Source: Tolypothrix bouteillei VB521301 (lineage in GTDB: Bacteria > Cyanobacteriota > Cyanobacteriia > Cyanobacteriales > Nostocaceae). From it: DNA of 64,000 nucleotides. Of this stretch, positions 29,477 through 39,514 are shown piece by piece. Both the position numbers and the translations under genes were made by a program. The stretch's first letter is position 1; every line of letters starts with the position of its first letter. Below the pieces are notes generated by a model. That model worked only from the letters and a program-made list of their open reading frames with translations. It made no database searches and was not told the DNA's origin. The stretch lies in NCBI RefSeq assembly GCF_000760695.4, contig NZ_JHEG04000001.1:3072452-3136451 (forward strand). Direction: 5' to 3'.

Positions 29477-29794
29477 TCAGCCTTCATCCTTCATCGGGAG
29501 GAGTTGTTCAACCGAATTTTTCCAAACCTCCTGAAATCCGTGAGATATTTCTTCACTCCGTGTTAATGCAGCAACACTCACTAAAGCTACCATTCCAAGA
29601 ATGCATAAAACGAGTGGCTTATTGCGCGTAAATTCACTCTCTTCTTTTTGAATAGGTTGTTGAAGTTCTTGAAAGACTTCTGTTTTAATACAAGAACTCC
29701 ATTTATTTCCACCAGTCCACCACAAATTCGATTCACATAATTCCTTTAAGTCTCTATATTTTTTTCTTTGTTTGCAAATATTTTTGTTTGTCAT
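29477..29794 (-). CDS. Small single-pass membrane protein
   Basis: A 105-residue protein with a basic, cysteine-containing N-terminal half and one hydrophobic segment at about 60-78 (PLVLCILGMVALVSVAAL). It begins 29 bases after the flavin monooxygenase gene and on the same strand, so the two likely form an operon. I do not recognise a family. It might anchor the monooxygenase at a membrane; that is only inference from position. Confidence 0.55.
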   Translation of the reverse strand: MTNKNICKQRKKYRDLKELCESNLWWTGGNKWSSCIKTEVFQELQQPIQKEESEFTRNKPLVLCILGMVALVSVAALTRSEEISHGFQEVWKNSVEQLLPMKDEG

Positions 29795-29823
29795 TTTATA
29801 AATATCCTTTTAGAGTTAAAAAC

Positions 29824-31140
29824 TTAAATCGTTTCTAAAAAATTTTCATTACTTTTCTTGACCTTGTCGATCCAATCTCTATAACAATCTAAAATTTGCG
29901 AGTATGGAATTGTACTTTCTGTTATCAAATCAAAAAGAAACGGCTGAAAGTATTTGGGAAATATTTTGTGCATTATTGTTGAAAATCTCGTTCTGAGAAG
30001 AAACTCAACAAACAACTTTCCAGATAAAGGCATAGTGTAGTTGCTCAGTTCAACTAAAGCCCAAGCATCCGGTCTGCGACGAATGGTAAACTGTTCCAAT
30101 GCTTCTGCTAAATTATCTGAATATTCATCCAAAAGAGCGTCGAATACAACCACATCTTCGAGGGCAGAATTACAACCTTGACCGATAGAAGGAGGTACAG
30201 CGTGTGCTGCATCTCCAATAAGTAATACGCTATCACCATGATGAAAGCAGTTACAGCTAACAGACACAACTCTTGATATTGGTCTTGATACAAAAGCTTC
30301 AGCTTCTTCATCTGCGATCGCTCCAGCGATCTCTGGAAAATTTTCGTAAAAATACTGGAGAACCTTTTGTTTGGTAGAGAGTTCAGCTATTTGATTTTTG
30401 CCATGAGGAAAATTAATGACCCCACTCCAGCTCCCATCAAGTTGAGAAAGCAACAATAAGTTAGTTGCATTATTTAGTCTGAGTCGCCAAGAATGCAAAT
30501 TCCCTGGTTGAAGTTGAATTTTTGACTCGGACTCAGTCGGGGAAAGAAAAATTGATTTATAGTCCTTATAAAAATATTTTTGCTCATACTCAAATCCCTC
30601 AGTCTTGAGTAACTCCTCTCTAACTGCAGAACTCGCTCCATCTGCACCAATTAGCAAATCGTAATTTACATATTTAAGGTTGGGTTGTTCGCTAGAGTGA
30701 CTTTCAAATGTGACTGTCTTAGCAGCAAAATCTACTTGAGTACATTTAGAATCAAAATTAATTGTGACACGACTGCTGTCGTAACTAGAAGTAAGCTTTT
30801 GTAGAATTGCGATCGCCAAATTTGTCCTGTCGAGAGTCAGTTGAGGAGTCTTGAGACGTTTAAATAGAGTTTTACCGTTTTTTTGGTGAATGACAGTTCC
30901 CGATACTTCCACACTCACAGCCCTAACAGCTTCCTCAAGCCCAGCAATGTTTTTTAAAGCATTGATTCCCCTTGGCGAAAGTGCTAAAGAATAAGTTCTG
31001 TATTTAGGAAACGATACCAAGCGGGGGTCTCCGCGACGTTCGTAAATTTCAATTTGGTATTTGTCACTACGACGTAACAAATAGTGTGAGAGTAGAAGAC
31101 CGCTAGGTCCAGCGCCAACAATAACTACTTTCTCAGTCAT
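29824..31140 (-). CDS. FAD-dependent monooxygenase, KMO/UbiH-like
   Basis: A 438-residue class A flavin monooxygenase. The dinucleotide fold is VGAGPSG at 7-13, the DG motif is GADGASS near 165, and the GD motif is LLIGDAAHAVPPSIGQG near 300. These residues bind FAD and NAD(P)H. The R-x-Y-S-L-A-L-S stretch near 50 and the C-terminal hydrophobic region recall kynurenine 3-monooxygenase. No other kynurenine-pathway gene is near, so the hydroxylated substrate is unknown. It is followed by a small membrane-protein gene. Confidence 0.8.
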   Translation of the reverse strand: MTEKVVIVGAGPSGLLLSHYLLRRSDKYQIEIYERRGDPRLVSFPKYRTYSLALSPRGINALKNIAGLEEAVRAVSVEVSGTVIHQKNGKTLFKRLKTPQLTLDRTNLAIAILQKLTSSYDSSRVTINFDSKCTQVDFAAKTVTFESHSSEQPNLKYVNYDLLIGADGASSAVREELLKTEGFEYEQKYFYKDYKSIFLSPTESESKIQLQPGNLHSWRLRLNNATNLLLLSQLDGSWSGVINFPHGKNQIAELSTKQKVLQYFYENFPEIAGAIADEEAEAFVSRPISRVVSVSCNCFHHGDSVLLIGDAAHAVPPSIGQGCNSALEDVVVFDALLDEYSDNLAEALEQFTIRRRPDAWALVELSNYTMPLSGKLFVEFLLRTRFSTIMHKIFPKYFQPFLFDLITESTIPYSQILDCYRDWIDKVKKSNENFLETI

Positions 31141-31732
31141 ATTTTGGTGTCAGATATTCCCTCTGTTAGTTCTTATAGGGATCGCTAGGATTAAATTATG
31201 GCTCTTGGTAAGGAAGAGGGGGGAGAGAGAGCATTTATGAGGGAGAAGCAACAAAGATGCCTATCTTAATAAAATTAACGATCTCTTCCTGAAAACTTTT
31301 TCAGTTAATCGTACAAAAAACTTAAAATTGTGTATTATTGCGTGCTACAATAATACAAGACAGTCAGTGAATAAAGCTAAAGTAGTAAGGGAAATACTAC
31401 CTACAGATTCGTAGTTTCTGCAAAAGAACAAAAATTTGTCTTTGTCAAAATATAAATTAGAAGTGTATTTAACACATATGAAAGTTTTAAAATATTAACC
31501 TGTCACTGCTCGCTGGTTAGCGATCGCTCGTTAAAACCCTCGCCTCACGAACAAGTAACTGCGGTCTTACAGCAGTTTTCACAGTCTAGAACCACAGTAT
31601 CTTGTGGTACAGCTTTCCTAGCTCGTTCTAGTACTCAACCGCATTGATTGTGAGAGGCTGCCCGATCCCCGCCGCACGTGAGTGGTCGGAGATCTAACAC
31701 TCTCTTTGTTAAAAAACATTAAAACTATGTAT
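31141..31732. other. Long, structured leader region before ycf45
   Basis: The 590-base gap contains three small perfect stems: GTAGTA/TACTAC at 31389-31407 (approximate), AACTGC/GCAGTT at 31557-31577 and ACCACA/TGTGGT at 31591-31608, the last two in tandem about 120 bases before the ycf45 start. A HIP1 octamer lies near 31520. No gene or known RNA family recognised. Confidence 0.4.
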
Positions 31733-33421
31733 ATGACAGACGATCTCCAAAAATTGCTGGAGATTTTGCCACCAGAAATTCAACAGAGCGCACAAGAGCA
31801 TCCACAGCGCGATAATTTAGTTGAAATCGTTTTGGACTTGGGTCGGCGTCCGGAAGCGCGTTTTCCACATCGAGCAGAGTATCTTTCGGAAACAGCAGTT
31901 ACGAGAGAACATCTCAATTATTGCATTCACAGAGTAGGAGAGTTTGGCGGAGATAACCGTGCTGGAATTGAGCAAACTCTACACCGCATCAGCGCTATCA
32001 GAAACCGCACGGGGGATATTATTGGTCTCACCTGCCGTGTAGGTCGGGCAGTCTATGGCACAATTCACATTATCCGTGACTTAGTAGAAAGCGGTCAATC
32101 AATTCTCATGTTGGGCCGTCCTGGTGTCGGTAAAACAACAGCTTTGCGAGAAATTGCTCGCGTGTTAGCTGATGATTTTAACAAAAGGGTTGTCATTATT
32201 GATACTTCTAACGAGATTGCTGGTGATGGAGATGTACCTCATCCTGCTATCGGTCGCGCACGACGCATGCAAGTAGCCCGCCCGGAACTTCAGCATCAGG
32301 TCATGATTGAAGCAGTGGAAAACCATATGCCTGAAGTTATTGTAATTGATGAAATTGGTACGGAATTGGAAGCATCAGCTGCTCGTACTATTGCCGAACG
32401 TGGAGTACAACTTGTAGGGACTGCTCACGGTAATGAAATTGAAAACCTGATTAAAAACCCCACTCTGTCCGATTTAGTTGGTGGAATTCAATCTGTCACG
32501 TTGGGTGATGAAGAAGCTAGAAGGCGACGGACGCAGAAAACTGTTTTGGAAAGAAAGGCTCCACCTACTTTTGATATTGCTGTAGAAATGCTAGAGCGAC
32601 AACGGTGGGTCGTCCATAGAAGCGTCGCTGATACTGTAGATAGTTTATTAAGGGGACATCAGCCAAATCCAGAAGTTAGAACTGTTAACGAAAACGGGCA
32701 GGTGACGATTACGCGGGAGTCACCCAGTCTTTCTAGTCTCAACTTCTCCCAACAATCCCAAAAACGACAAAGAGCTCGAAAGATAGTCCCTTTTTCTCAA
32801 ACTCAAAAAAAAGATGGATTTTCAGGGGAAATAGAATTTGAGGTCTCCTCAGATACATCTTCCAAGCAACCCCAACAGTTCTTCGGTGACACACTCAATT
32901 CGCTTGATGAAGGTGAACTGTGTCACCTTTACCCTTATGGTGTGAGTTACCATCAATTGGAAACAGTGATTCGCGAACTCAACTTGCCAGTGGTTTTGAC
33001 AAAGGATATTCAGAGAGCGGATGCAATTCTAGCACTGCGAGCGCATGCCAGAAAGCACTCCAATCTCAGACGTATAGCGGAAGAAAATCAAGTACCCGTA
33101 TATACCCTAAAAGCCAATTCCTACAGTCAAATTCACCAATCTTTACAGCAAGTATTGGGTATGGAAGAACCAACGGTAGACGATGAACCCGAACCCAATC
33201 GGTTTGCTCGCAGTGGAAGTGAAGATGATGAAATTGATGCATTGGAAGAAGCCAGACTTGCTGTAGAGGAAATTGTGATTCCCAAAAAACAGCCTGTGGA
33301 ATTACTTCCCCGTTCTGCAAAAGTGCGTGCCATGCAACACGAACTTGTTGAAAGGTACAATCTCAAATCACAAAGTTTTGGTGAAGAACCTTTTCGTCGC
33401 TTGCGAATTTATCCAGCTTAA
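31733..33421 (+). CDS. ycf45: Ycf45-type AAA+ ATPase with R3H domain
   Basis: A protein of about 562 residues related to plastid Ycf45 and to SpoIIIAA-like ATPases. The Walker A motif GRPGVGKTT lies at about 128-136 and Walker B as VIVIDEIGTE near 210. The middle domain (about 390-480, LYPYGVSYHQLE...) binds or recognises an unknown partner. The C-terminus (KVRAMQHELVERYNLKSQSF) is an R3H domain, which binds single-stranded nucleic acid. I prefer the ATG at 31733 (MTDDLQ) because the conserved part starts there; an in-frame GTG lies at 31682. The cellular role of Ycf45 is not established. Confidence 0.85.
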   Translation: MTDDLQKLLEILPPEIQQSAQEHPQRDNLVEIVLDLGRRPEARFPHRAEYLSETAVTREHLNYCIHRVGEFGGDNRAGIEQTLHRISAIRNRTGDIIGLTCRVGRAVYGTIHIIRDLVESGQSILMLGRPGVGKTTALREIARVLADDFNKRVVIIDTSNEIAGDGDVPHPAIGRARRMQVARPELQHQVMIEAVENHMPEVIVIDEIGTELEASAARTIAERGVQLVGTAHGNEIENLIKNPTLSDLVGGIQSVTLGDEEARRRRTQKTVLERKAPPTFDIAVEMLERQRWVVHRSVADTVDSLLRGHQPNPEVRTVNENGQVTITRESPSLSSLNFSQQSQKRQRARKIVPFSQTQKKDGFSGEIEFEVSSDTSSKQPQQFFGDTLNSLDEGELCHLYPYGVSYHQLETVIRELNLPVVLTKDIQRADAILALRAHARKHSNLRRIAEENQVPVYTLKANSYSQIHQSLQQVLGMEEPTVDDEPEPNRFARSGSEDDEIDALEEARLAVEEIVIPKKQPVELLPRSAKVRAMQHELVERYNLKSQSFGEEPFRRLRIYPA

Positions 33422-33459
33422 GAATGTTTTAGAATGAAAACACATTTCTAGACCTCAAT

Positions 33460-34023
33460 ATGGTAGCTTCACCTGACATATACGTGACTCCTGAGGAATA
33501 CCTCCAAATGGAGGAAAAAAGCGACATTAAACACGAATATATTGATGGCTGTGCTTACGCAATGGCAGGAGCCCTCGATCCCCATGTTACTATTGCAGGG
33601 AATCTGTTTGCACTCTTGCGGAATCGCGTGCGCGGTACGGGCTGTCGCGTTTATATCGCTGATATGAAAGCACGTATCGAATCGTTAAATCGATACTATT
33701 ATCCTGATGTCATGATGAGTTGCGACCAAAGAGACAGGGAAACTCCCGCGTATAAAAGATTTCCCTGTTTAATTGTCGAAGTTTTATCTGATTCTACTGA
33801 AGCTTTCGATCGCGGCGACAAATTTGCTGACTATCAAACCTTAGAGAGTCTCAAAGAATACGTTCTCATCAATACCAAACGTCAGCGTGTCGAGTGTTTT
33901 CGCCGTAATGATGAAGGGCTATGGGTTTTACAAACTTATACGGCAGATAATCAATCATTTCGACTGCACAGTATTGACTTTGAAGCTACCTTCGCCGACC
34001 TTTATGAAGATGCAGTGAACTAA
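33460..34023 (+). CDS. Uma2-family endonuclease, first tandem copy
   Basis: A 187-residue member of the Uma2 (DUF820) family of PD-(D/E)xK nuclease-fold proteins that are widely expanded in cyanobacteria. Visible core residues: YPDVM near 80-84 (Asp), the LIVEVLSDST strand near 105 (Glu) and the SLKEYVLI strand near 130 (Lys). The N-terminal YVTPEEYLQMEE helix is typical. An almost identical gene follows at 34085, and the 20 bases before both starts are the same, showing a tandem duplication of a 625-base unit. The substrate is not known for the family. Confidence 0.88.
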   Translation: MVASPDIYVTPEEYLQMEEKSDIKHEYIDGCAYAMAGALDPHVTIAGNLFALLRNRVRGTGCRVYIADMKARIESLNRYYYPDVMMSCDQRDRETPAYKRFPCLIVEVLSDSTEAFDRGDKFADYQTLESLKEYVLINTKRQRVECFRRNDEGLWVLQTYTADNQSFRLHSIDFEATFADLYEDAVN

Positions 34024-34084
34024 AGTATTGTATTAGTATAGTATTTAACATGGAGTAGATAGAAACACATTTCTAGACCTCAAT

Positions 34085-34648
34085 ATGGTAGCTTCACCTG
34101 ACATATACGTGACTCCTGAGGAATACCTCCAAATGGAGGAAAAAAGCGACATCAAACACGAATATATTGATGGCTGTGCTTACGCAATGGCAGGAGCCCT
34201 CGATCCCCATGTTACTATTGCTCTCAACATTGCTTCGCTCCTCCGAAATCGCGTGCGCGGTACAGGCTGTCGCGTTTATATCGCTGATATGAAAGCACGT
34301 ATCGAATCGTTAAATCGATACTATTATCCTGATATCATGGTGAGTTGCGACCAAAGAGACAGGGAAACTCCCGCGTATAAAAGATTTCCCTGTTTAATTG
34401 TCGAAGTTTTATCTGATTCTACTGAAGCTTTCGATCGCGGCGATAAATTTGCTGACTATCAAACCTTAGAGAGTCTCAAAGAATACGTTCTCATCAATAC
34501 CAAACGTCAGCGTGTCGAGTGTTTTCGCCGTAATGATGAAGGGCTGTGGGTTTTACAAACTTATACGGTAGATAATCAATCATTTCGACTGCACAGTATT
34601 GACTTTGAAGCTACCTTCGCCGACCTTTATGAAGATGCAGAGCTTTAA
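34085..34648 (+). CDS. Uma2-family endonuclease, second tandem copy
   Basis: The protein differs from the copy at 33460 in only 9 of 187 residues. Four differences fall within six residues (GNLFAL becomes LNIASL at about 47-52), and the DNA there is diverged over about 30 bases, while the flanks are nearly identical. The catalytic core residues are unchanged. Both copies share the 20-base leader ACACATTTCTAGACCTCAAT and probably similar expression. The pair lies between ycf45 and mtnA with no obvious functional link to either. Confidence 0.88.
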   Translation: MVASPDIYVTPEEYLQMEEKSDIKHEYIDGCAYAMAGALDPHVTIALNIASLLRNRVRGTGCRVYIADMKARIESLNRYYYPDIMVSCDQRDRETPAYKRFPCLIVEVLSDSTEAFDRGDKFADYQTLESLKEYVLINTKRQRVECFRRNDEGLWVLQTYTVDNQSFRLHSIDFEATFADLYEDAEL

Positions 34649-34784
34649 AGATCTGCTAAGATATCAGTAGATTTTTTGTATCATATTTAACTTTTAACTT
34701 CATCGTTTATACTTTTTCTAAATTTGACAGAACTTGTAGAATTGCTAACGTTACAATTTTAAAAATTTGATAGCGTTCAATTCC

Positions 34785-35846
34785 ATGAATTCTTCCACAA
34801 ACCAGGTTTATTCCATTATTTGGCACAATGACTCAGTTTCCCTGATTGACCAAACCCGTTTACCAAATGAATACACATTTGTAGAAATTAGTCGTTGCGA
34901 AGATATGGCGCGAGCGATTAAAACTATGATTGTGCGAGGCGCACCAGCAATAGGTGTGGCTGCAGCATATGGAATGTATCTTGGCGCAAGGGAAATCAGC
35001 ACTGGCGATCGCGACGAATTTTTGAACCATTTGGAGAAAGTCGCAGACCTGTTGCGATCGACACGTCCAACGGCGGTGAATTTGTTTTGGGCCATTTCGC
35101 GGATGATGAAAACTGCTTATGAAACTCTTGGAACGATTGAAGAAATCAAAAAAACTCTTTTAGATACAGCCCAAACCATCCATTTAGAAGATTTACAAAC
35201 CTGTCATGCTATTGGTGATAATGGTTTAGCTGTATTACCCAAGACACCAGAACGACTGACAATACTCACTCATTGTAATGCAGGCGCACTAGCAACAGGA
35301 GGTTATGGAACTGCTTTGGGAGTCGTGCGTTCTGCTTTTCGAGAAGGACGGTTAGCGCGTTTGTTTGCTGACGAAACTCGTCCTCGCTTGCAAGGAGCAA
35401 GATTAACTGCTTGGGAATGCGTCCAAGAGGGAATTCCAGTGACAGTCATTACTGACAGTATGGCAGCTCAGTGCATGAAGGAGGGTTTAATTGATGTCGT
35501 AGTTGTTGGTGCTGACAGAATAGCAGCCAATGGCGACACGGCCAACAAAATTGGTACGTATAGTTTATCACTCGTAGCTAAAGCACATAATATTCCATTC
35601 TATGTTGCTGCACCCCTTTCCACTGTTGATTTTTCTTTATCTGATGGGAGTAAAATTCCTATCGAGGAGCGCAATCCAGAGGAAATATATCAAATTGGAA
35701 ACACAATTTTGACGGCATCTGGCGTAGAATTTTACAATCCGGCTTTCGACGTAACACCAGCTGAATTAATTACATCGATCGTTACAGAGCATGGCGCATT
35801 TTCTCCGAAAGAATTAATAAAATATCAGGAAAAGAAAGTAGCTTGA
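34785..35846 (+). CDS. mtnA: S-methyl-5-thioribose-1-phosphate isomerase
   Basis: The enzyme converts methylthioribose-1-phosphate to methylthioribulose-1-phosphate in the methionine salvage pathway. Signatures: [13 protein letters not shown] near 50, the active-site [16 protein letters not shown] near 165, and the [19 protein letters not shown] segment near 245, whose aspartate is catalytic. The family also contains eIF2B-like proteins, but these motifs are specific to MtnA. I start at the ATG at 34785; the reading frame opens at a TTG at 34767. Length (353) fits. Confidence 0.93.
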   Translation: MNSSTNQVYSIIWHNDSVSLIDQTRLPNEYTFVEISRCEDMARAIKTMIVRGAPAIGVAAAYGMYLGAREISTGDRDEFLNHLEKVADLLRSTRPTAVNLFWAISRMMKTAYETLGTIEEIKKTLLDTAQTIHLEDLQTCHAIGDNGLAVLPKTPERLTILTHCNAGALATGGYGTALGVVRSAFREGRLARLFADETRPRLQGARLTAWECVQEGIPVTVITDSMAAQCMKEGLIDVVVVGADRIAANGDTANKIGTYSLSLVAKAHNIPFYVAAPLSTVDFSLSDGSKIPIEERNPEEIYQIGNTILTASGVEFYNPAFDVTPAELITSIVTEHGAFSPKELIKYQEKKVA

Positions 35847-35903
35847 CAACTGCTCTGGGTTCCCCCGTTGAAGCAAGTGACGTGACAGACTGCTCGCCTA
35901 CAT

Positions 35904-35963
35904 CCACCGTCTAAAAGCACAGATAAGACTCGTAGCGCGTGCGTAGAGTCTTATCTTCGGTGG
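35904..35963. terminator. Large bidirectional terminator hairpin
   Basis: AGATAAGACTC (35921-35931) and GAGTCTTATCT (35946-35956) are a perfect 11-bp stem, with CCACCG/CGGTGG closing outside. It sits between mtnA and the convergent gene at 36035. Confidence 0.75.
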
Positions 35964-36034
35964 TTTTGGCTGCTCGATTTCTTATATATAAATGCGTAGG
36001 AACCTTTGTTGAATCGTCTCTCATGGGGCGCTCA

Positions 36035-36526
36035 TTAGAACCTTAAACCAACTCCACCCTGTAAAGAGAAAGCTGTACCACCGTCGCGGATAGCGTCGAA
36101 AGCAATGATAGCATTGCCAAAGATCACTGTGTTGCTATTTGGAACTATGTAATCAACACCTGGTTGTAAAGCAAAGCTGATTTTATTCCCAACCGGCGAT
36201 GGATCGTCTCCGCTAGCAAGCACAACTCCAGCCCCCAAGTAAGCGTCTGTTTGCCAGTTCAAAGGAACATCGTAAGAAACTGTCGGGACAAGCGCTGCAC
36301 TCTTCCCAAGGAAAGCTTGAGCGCGGAGAGAAATTGGTAATTCTAGAAGTTTGTAGCGACCGGCAATCACTGCTCCTACTTGAACGCCATCTCCAAAACC
36401 AATTGCTGGACCGATACCAACATAGCTACCATATGCAACTTGGGCTTGTGCTGGTTGGGTGAATTGGGCAAAACTTAAAACCGAACTTGCTAAAACAAGA
36501 GATGCTAAATACTTGACGTGCCTCAT
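36035..36526 (-). CDS. Exported barrel-like protein, hypothetical
   Basis: The 163-residue protein has a clear Sec signal peptide with an AQA cleavage site near 29. The mature part is rich in alternating hydrophobic/polar strands and Gly and ends in a Phe (VGLRF), the C-terminal signature of outer-membrane beta-barrels. With only about 135 mature residues it could form a small eight-strand barrel such as the OmpW/OprF-like class. No partner gene is adjacent; function unknown. Confidence 0.65.
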   Translation of the reverse strand: MRHVKYLASLVLASSVLSFAQFTQPAQAQVAYGSYVGIGPAIGFGDGVQVGAVIAGRYKLLELPISLRAQAFLGKSAALVPTVSYDVPLNWQTDAYLGAGVVLASGDDPSPVGNKISFALQPGVDYIVPNSNTVIFGNAIIAFDAIRDGGTAFSLQGGVGLRF

Positions 36527-36663
36527 TCCCCAACTCCTTACACAATTATGGATTTTAAATTTTGGATTTTGGATTGATTTTAAGATTATTCCATTTTGGC
36601 AATAAGAGCTAGAGAGTGAGGAGTAAAAATTATCACTTTTTTCTACTCCCTACTCCCTCTCTA

Positions 36664-38805
36664 TTACGGACACCGAGGATGAAGACCTCTTTGAGTACAA
36701 ATGTAAGCTATCTGCTTGGGATCTAAATTTTTAACGTGAGTAAAATCGACTCCATCCACAGCAGCAGATTGTGTACCGAGAGAAGGGGTCTGCACGAATT
36801 GATCGGTAGGGTCTTGTTTGTTAGGAGACAGGATTGCTCCTTGAAAATCAGCACCATTGAGATTTGCTCCCCTTAAATCTGCAAGGCTTAAGTCAGCATT
36901 TCGCAGGTTAGCATTCTCTAAATTAGCCGAGTTTAATACAGCACCTGTCAAGCGAGTTGCACTTAGGTTTGCATCGCTCAAATTAGCACGATCCAAGGAA
37001 GCACCGGAAAGATCTGAACCCTGCCAATCGGTTTTTACAAGATTAGCAAAAGACAATTGCGTACCAACAGCAATTACGCGACCCAAACGAGCTGCGTACA
37101 TATCCGCTTCATTCAGTTTTGCATCACCCAAATCGGCTCCAGTGAGACTTGCATTTTGCAGAACTGCATTTCGCAAATCAGCTCCTGAGAGTTGAGCGCT
37201 ACTGAGGTTAGCACCCGATAAACGAGCATTGGATAAGTTGGCTTTGTTGAGGATAGCGCGACTTAAATCGGCACGAATCATTGAAACGCGGCTGAGGTTT
37301 GCTTCAGAAAGATTAGCTTGTGTCATTCGTGCTTGGTTGAGATCGGAAATCCAATCATCATAGGTATCCCAGCGTCCATCCTCACCTATTCCTCGGAAAC
37401 GACTGCCTTTAAAAGTACCAAAGGATAGATTTGCACCTCTAAACTTAATTCCCCACAAGTCAGCTTTGTCTAATATCAATCTGAAAGAACTATCCCCAGC
37501 TCCGCTTGGACTCAGTTGGACGTTACTTAAATCGACATTTTCCAGCTTGCCGTGATATGCAGATAAAACCTTGTTAATTGCTCGCTGATTGGCATAAAGT
37601 TGTTTCTGCCGCACTTCTAGAGATTGTGATTTATTGCTGCCATCTAGCTCGCTGACAATGAACTGATTCATCCGCTTTAAATTGGGAAGGGCTTGGGGCC
37701 CAATACCAACGAGTGCTTGCTGAATTGTATCAATGAGAACGGGGTTTGTTTCGCTCACTAGCAAATCAACGAGATACTGAGCCGCTTGCGTGTCATTAAG
37801 GGTAGCCATAGCTGAAATTGCACTGCGGCGCTCCTCAACGGTAGCAGTAGAGTCAGGATTTAACTGTTTTGCGAGTGCAAGAAATTGCTCGCTATTGCGC
37901 TGTCCCGAACTGCCCTGGTTTTGCAAGCTGTGAATGTAAATTTGGGTTCCCACTAAAGTAACAAATAATGCACCCAAGCTAGCGATCGCAACCCCTAGTA
38001 ATGTTTGGTTTGGATTTTGTTGCTGTATCCATTGCAACAAACTTGGTATCGCTCTTGATTCTTCAGGAGTAATCACAACCGAGGCAATCGCAGCTTCCTC
38101 ATCGCCTTCAGTCCATGGAGATTGACTGCGTTTGCTATCTTTTACAGTAAAAGGTGTAAAAGGTTTGTGAGCATCTACAGTGAAAGTACCAGCGAGGCGA
38201 TCGTGAAGTGCGCGACGGTCTTGCTGCCAGGGGAAGCCCGTTCCTTCTAGCAGCAACACAATACCAGTCAAGGTCATAAAAGCACTTAAATTGGGAAATA
38301 AGAAACTGTAACGCCATAAAAGATATGCGACAGACATCGGTACAGCCCAACGACCAATGCCTTCCCGTACCAAAATCGGTCCCAATCCGGCTGGCTTGCC
38401 GTTCGCGCTCACCACTTTAATCCCCAACCATTTTTTGGGAAGTGTGCTTCCTGTTTTAGCAAGTAAGTACAATTGCCAACCTGATAGTGTTAGAGGGACT
38501 AACAAAGAGAGCGTCCACAAAAAATTTGTAGGCCATGCTACGTTACGAATACCATAGCTCACGGGTAAAGCCAGTGGGCGGGCGATCGCTCGTTCTGTTT
38601 GTACCAGTACGGGATTCAGCGGTACGCGGTTAATATCACCTTTAGAATTTAAATACGTACCGACACTAAAGGGAATCAACCCACTGGTCACAACTAGAGC
38701 CAATTCTGTTGCCCATGCAGCAATTCGCCTTGTTGTCAAGGGGACAGACTGAGCTTTTCCCTGTTCGTTGGCGTTATTATTTCTCCTCACACTTGGGGTA
38801 GCCAT
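36664..38805 (-). CDS. RDD-domain membrane protein with C-terminal pentapeptide repeats
   Basis: A 713-residue fusion. Residues about 25-215 are an RDD membrane domain: RRIAAW start, KKWLGIKVV near 125, LVREGIGRW, and QDRRALHDRLAGT near 200, with several hydrophobic helices. A further membrane segment lies near 270-290. Residues about 300-400 look like HEAT-type helices (ISAMATLNDTQAAQYLVDLL). From about 425 to 660, pentapeptide repeats of the A(D/N)LXX type (ANLS, ADLR and so on) build a right-handed quadrilateral beta-helix. RDD domains are linked to ion or proton transport in a few bacteria; the repeat tail may be a scaffold. The function of the fusion is unknown. Confidence 0.85.
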   Translation of the reverse strand: MATPSVRRNNNANEQGKAQSVPLTTRRIAAWATELALVVTSGLIPFSVGTYLNSKGDINRVPLNPVLVQTERAIARPLALPVSYGIRNVAWPTNFLWTLSLLVPLTLSGWQLYLLAKTGSTLPKKWLGIKVVSANGKPAGLGPILVREGIGRWAVPMSVAYLLWRYSFLFPNLSAFMTLTGIVLLLEGTGFPWQQDRRALHDRLAGTFTVDAHKPFTPFTVKDSKRSQSPWTEGDEEAAIASVVITPEESRAIPSLLQWIQQQNPNQTLLGVAIASLGALFVTLVGTQIYIHSLQNQGSSGQRNSEQFLALAKQLNPDSTATVEERRSAISAMATLNDTQAAQYLVDLLVSETNPVLIDTIQQALVGIGPQALPNLKRMNQFIVSELDGSNKSQSLEVRQKQLYANQRAINKVLSAYHGKLENVDLSNVQLSPSGAGDSSFRLILDKADLWGIKFRGANLSFGTFKGSRFRGIGEDGRWDTYDDWISDLNQARMTQANLSEANLSRVSMIRADLSRAILNKANLSNARLSGANLSSAQLSGADLRNAVLQNASLTGADLGDAKLNEADMYAARLGRVIAVGTQLSFANLVKTDWQGSDLSGASLDRANLSDANLSATRLTGAVLNSANLENANLRNADLSLADLRGANLNGADFQGAILSPNKQDPTDQFVQTPSLGTQSAAVDGVDFTHVKNLDPKQIAYICTQRGLHPRCP

Positions 38806-38862
38806 TTAGATAAATTCCTTTAACTTTAATTTCTACGTCACTCTCGGCTCGTTTAAAAACCA

Positions 38863-39204
38863 CTACTTGAGTTGAGAGTTACTCGATATGAAAAATTTGT
38901 ATCCAACGTACACTAAGATTGACAAGACCGCCAGACTAATAACAGCCGCAACGAGCTTAAAAACGGCTTGGAGCAAGGAGAATGCCAGCAAAAACCCAAC
39001 ACCCAAAACAATTATCTTTTTGATTCCAGACTGAGTCTTGTACCAAGCTAGAACTCGTGACGTGTGGTACGAGAAGAAACTAAGAACCTTATTGGGCTGT
39101 GAATTCGCTGCTTGCGATTGTGAAGTCATTCCAGACGGGGAGTTAATCTCAGCCTCTAACTTTTCCAAGCGGCGTTGCAAGTCATCGTTAGGTTGGGGAT
39201 TCAT
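38863..39204 (-). CDS. Small conserved membrane protein
   Basis: A 113-residue protein with an N-terminal helix (DLQRRLEKLEAEIN) that looks coiled-coil, and two adjacent hydrophobic segments at about 62-80 and 84-102 near the C-terminus. It lies 57 bases upstream of the RDD-pentapeptide gene on the same strand, so the two are probably co-transcribed. I do not recognise the family. Confidence 0.65.
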   Translation of the reverse strand: MNPQPNDDLQRRLEKLEAEINSPSGMTSQSQAANSQPNKVLSFFSYHTSRVLAWYKTQSGIKKIIVLGVGFLLAFSLLQAVFKLVAAVISLAVLSILVYVGYKFFISSNSQLK

Positions 39205-39514
39205 ATATTCTTACCTCTGCTAAGATACTTAACGAACAACAAACCAACTCTTATCTCAATATATTGGCAGTTGACATTGTGATTTTAGCGAAAGTCTTTA
39301 CACTTAAAGCTCGCTCCTAATAGTTAAATTTCCAGCTTTTGGCAATACGAGTGCTGGCAAACTTGATTTTTTTTAATATTCGCTTGCGTAACAATTTCTT
39401 TAGTGACAAAAATATTACAAACAATTAGGAACAGATATTTGACCTACACGTCTTATGTACTAGATATAAATGTATTAATAAGCGCTTAAAAAAAATTGGG
39501 AACATAATGATTTT
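39205..39514. other. 310-base divergent intergenic region
   Basis: A perfect 10-bp palindrome TAAGCGCTTA (39479-39488) lies 26 bases before the 39515 start, in an AT-rich stretch, and could be an operator. Nothing else is clear. Confidence 0.35.
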
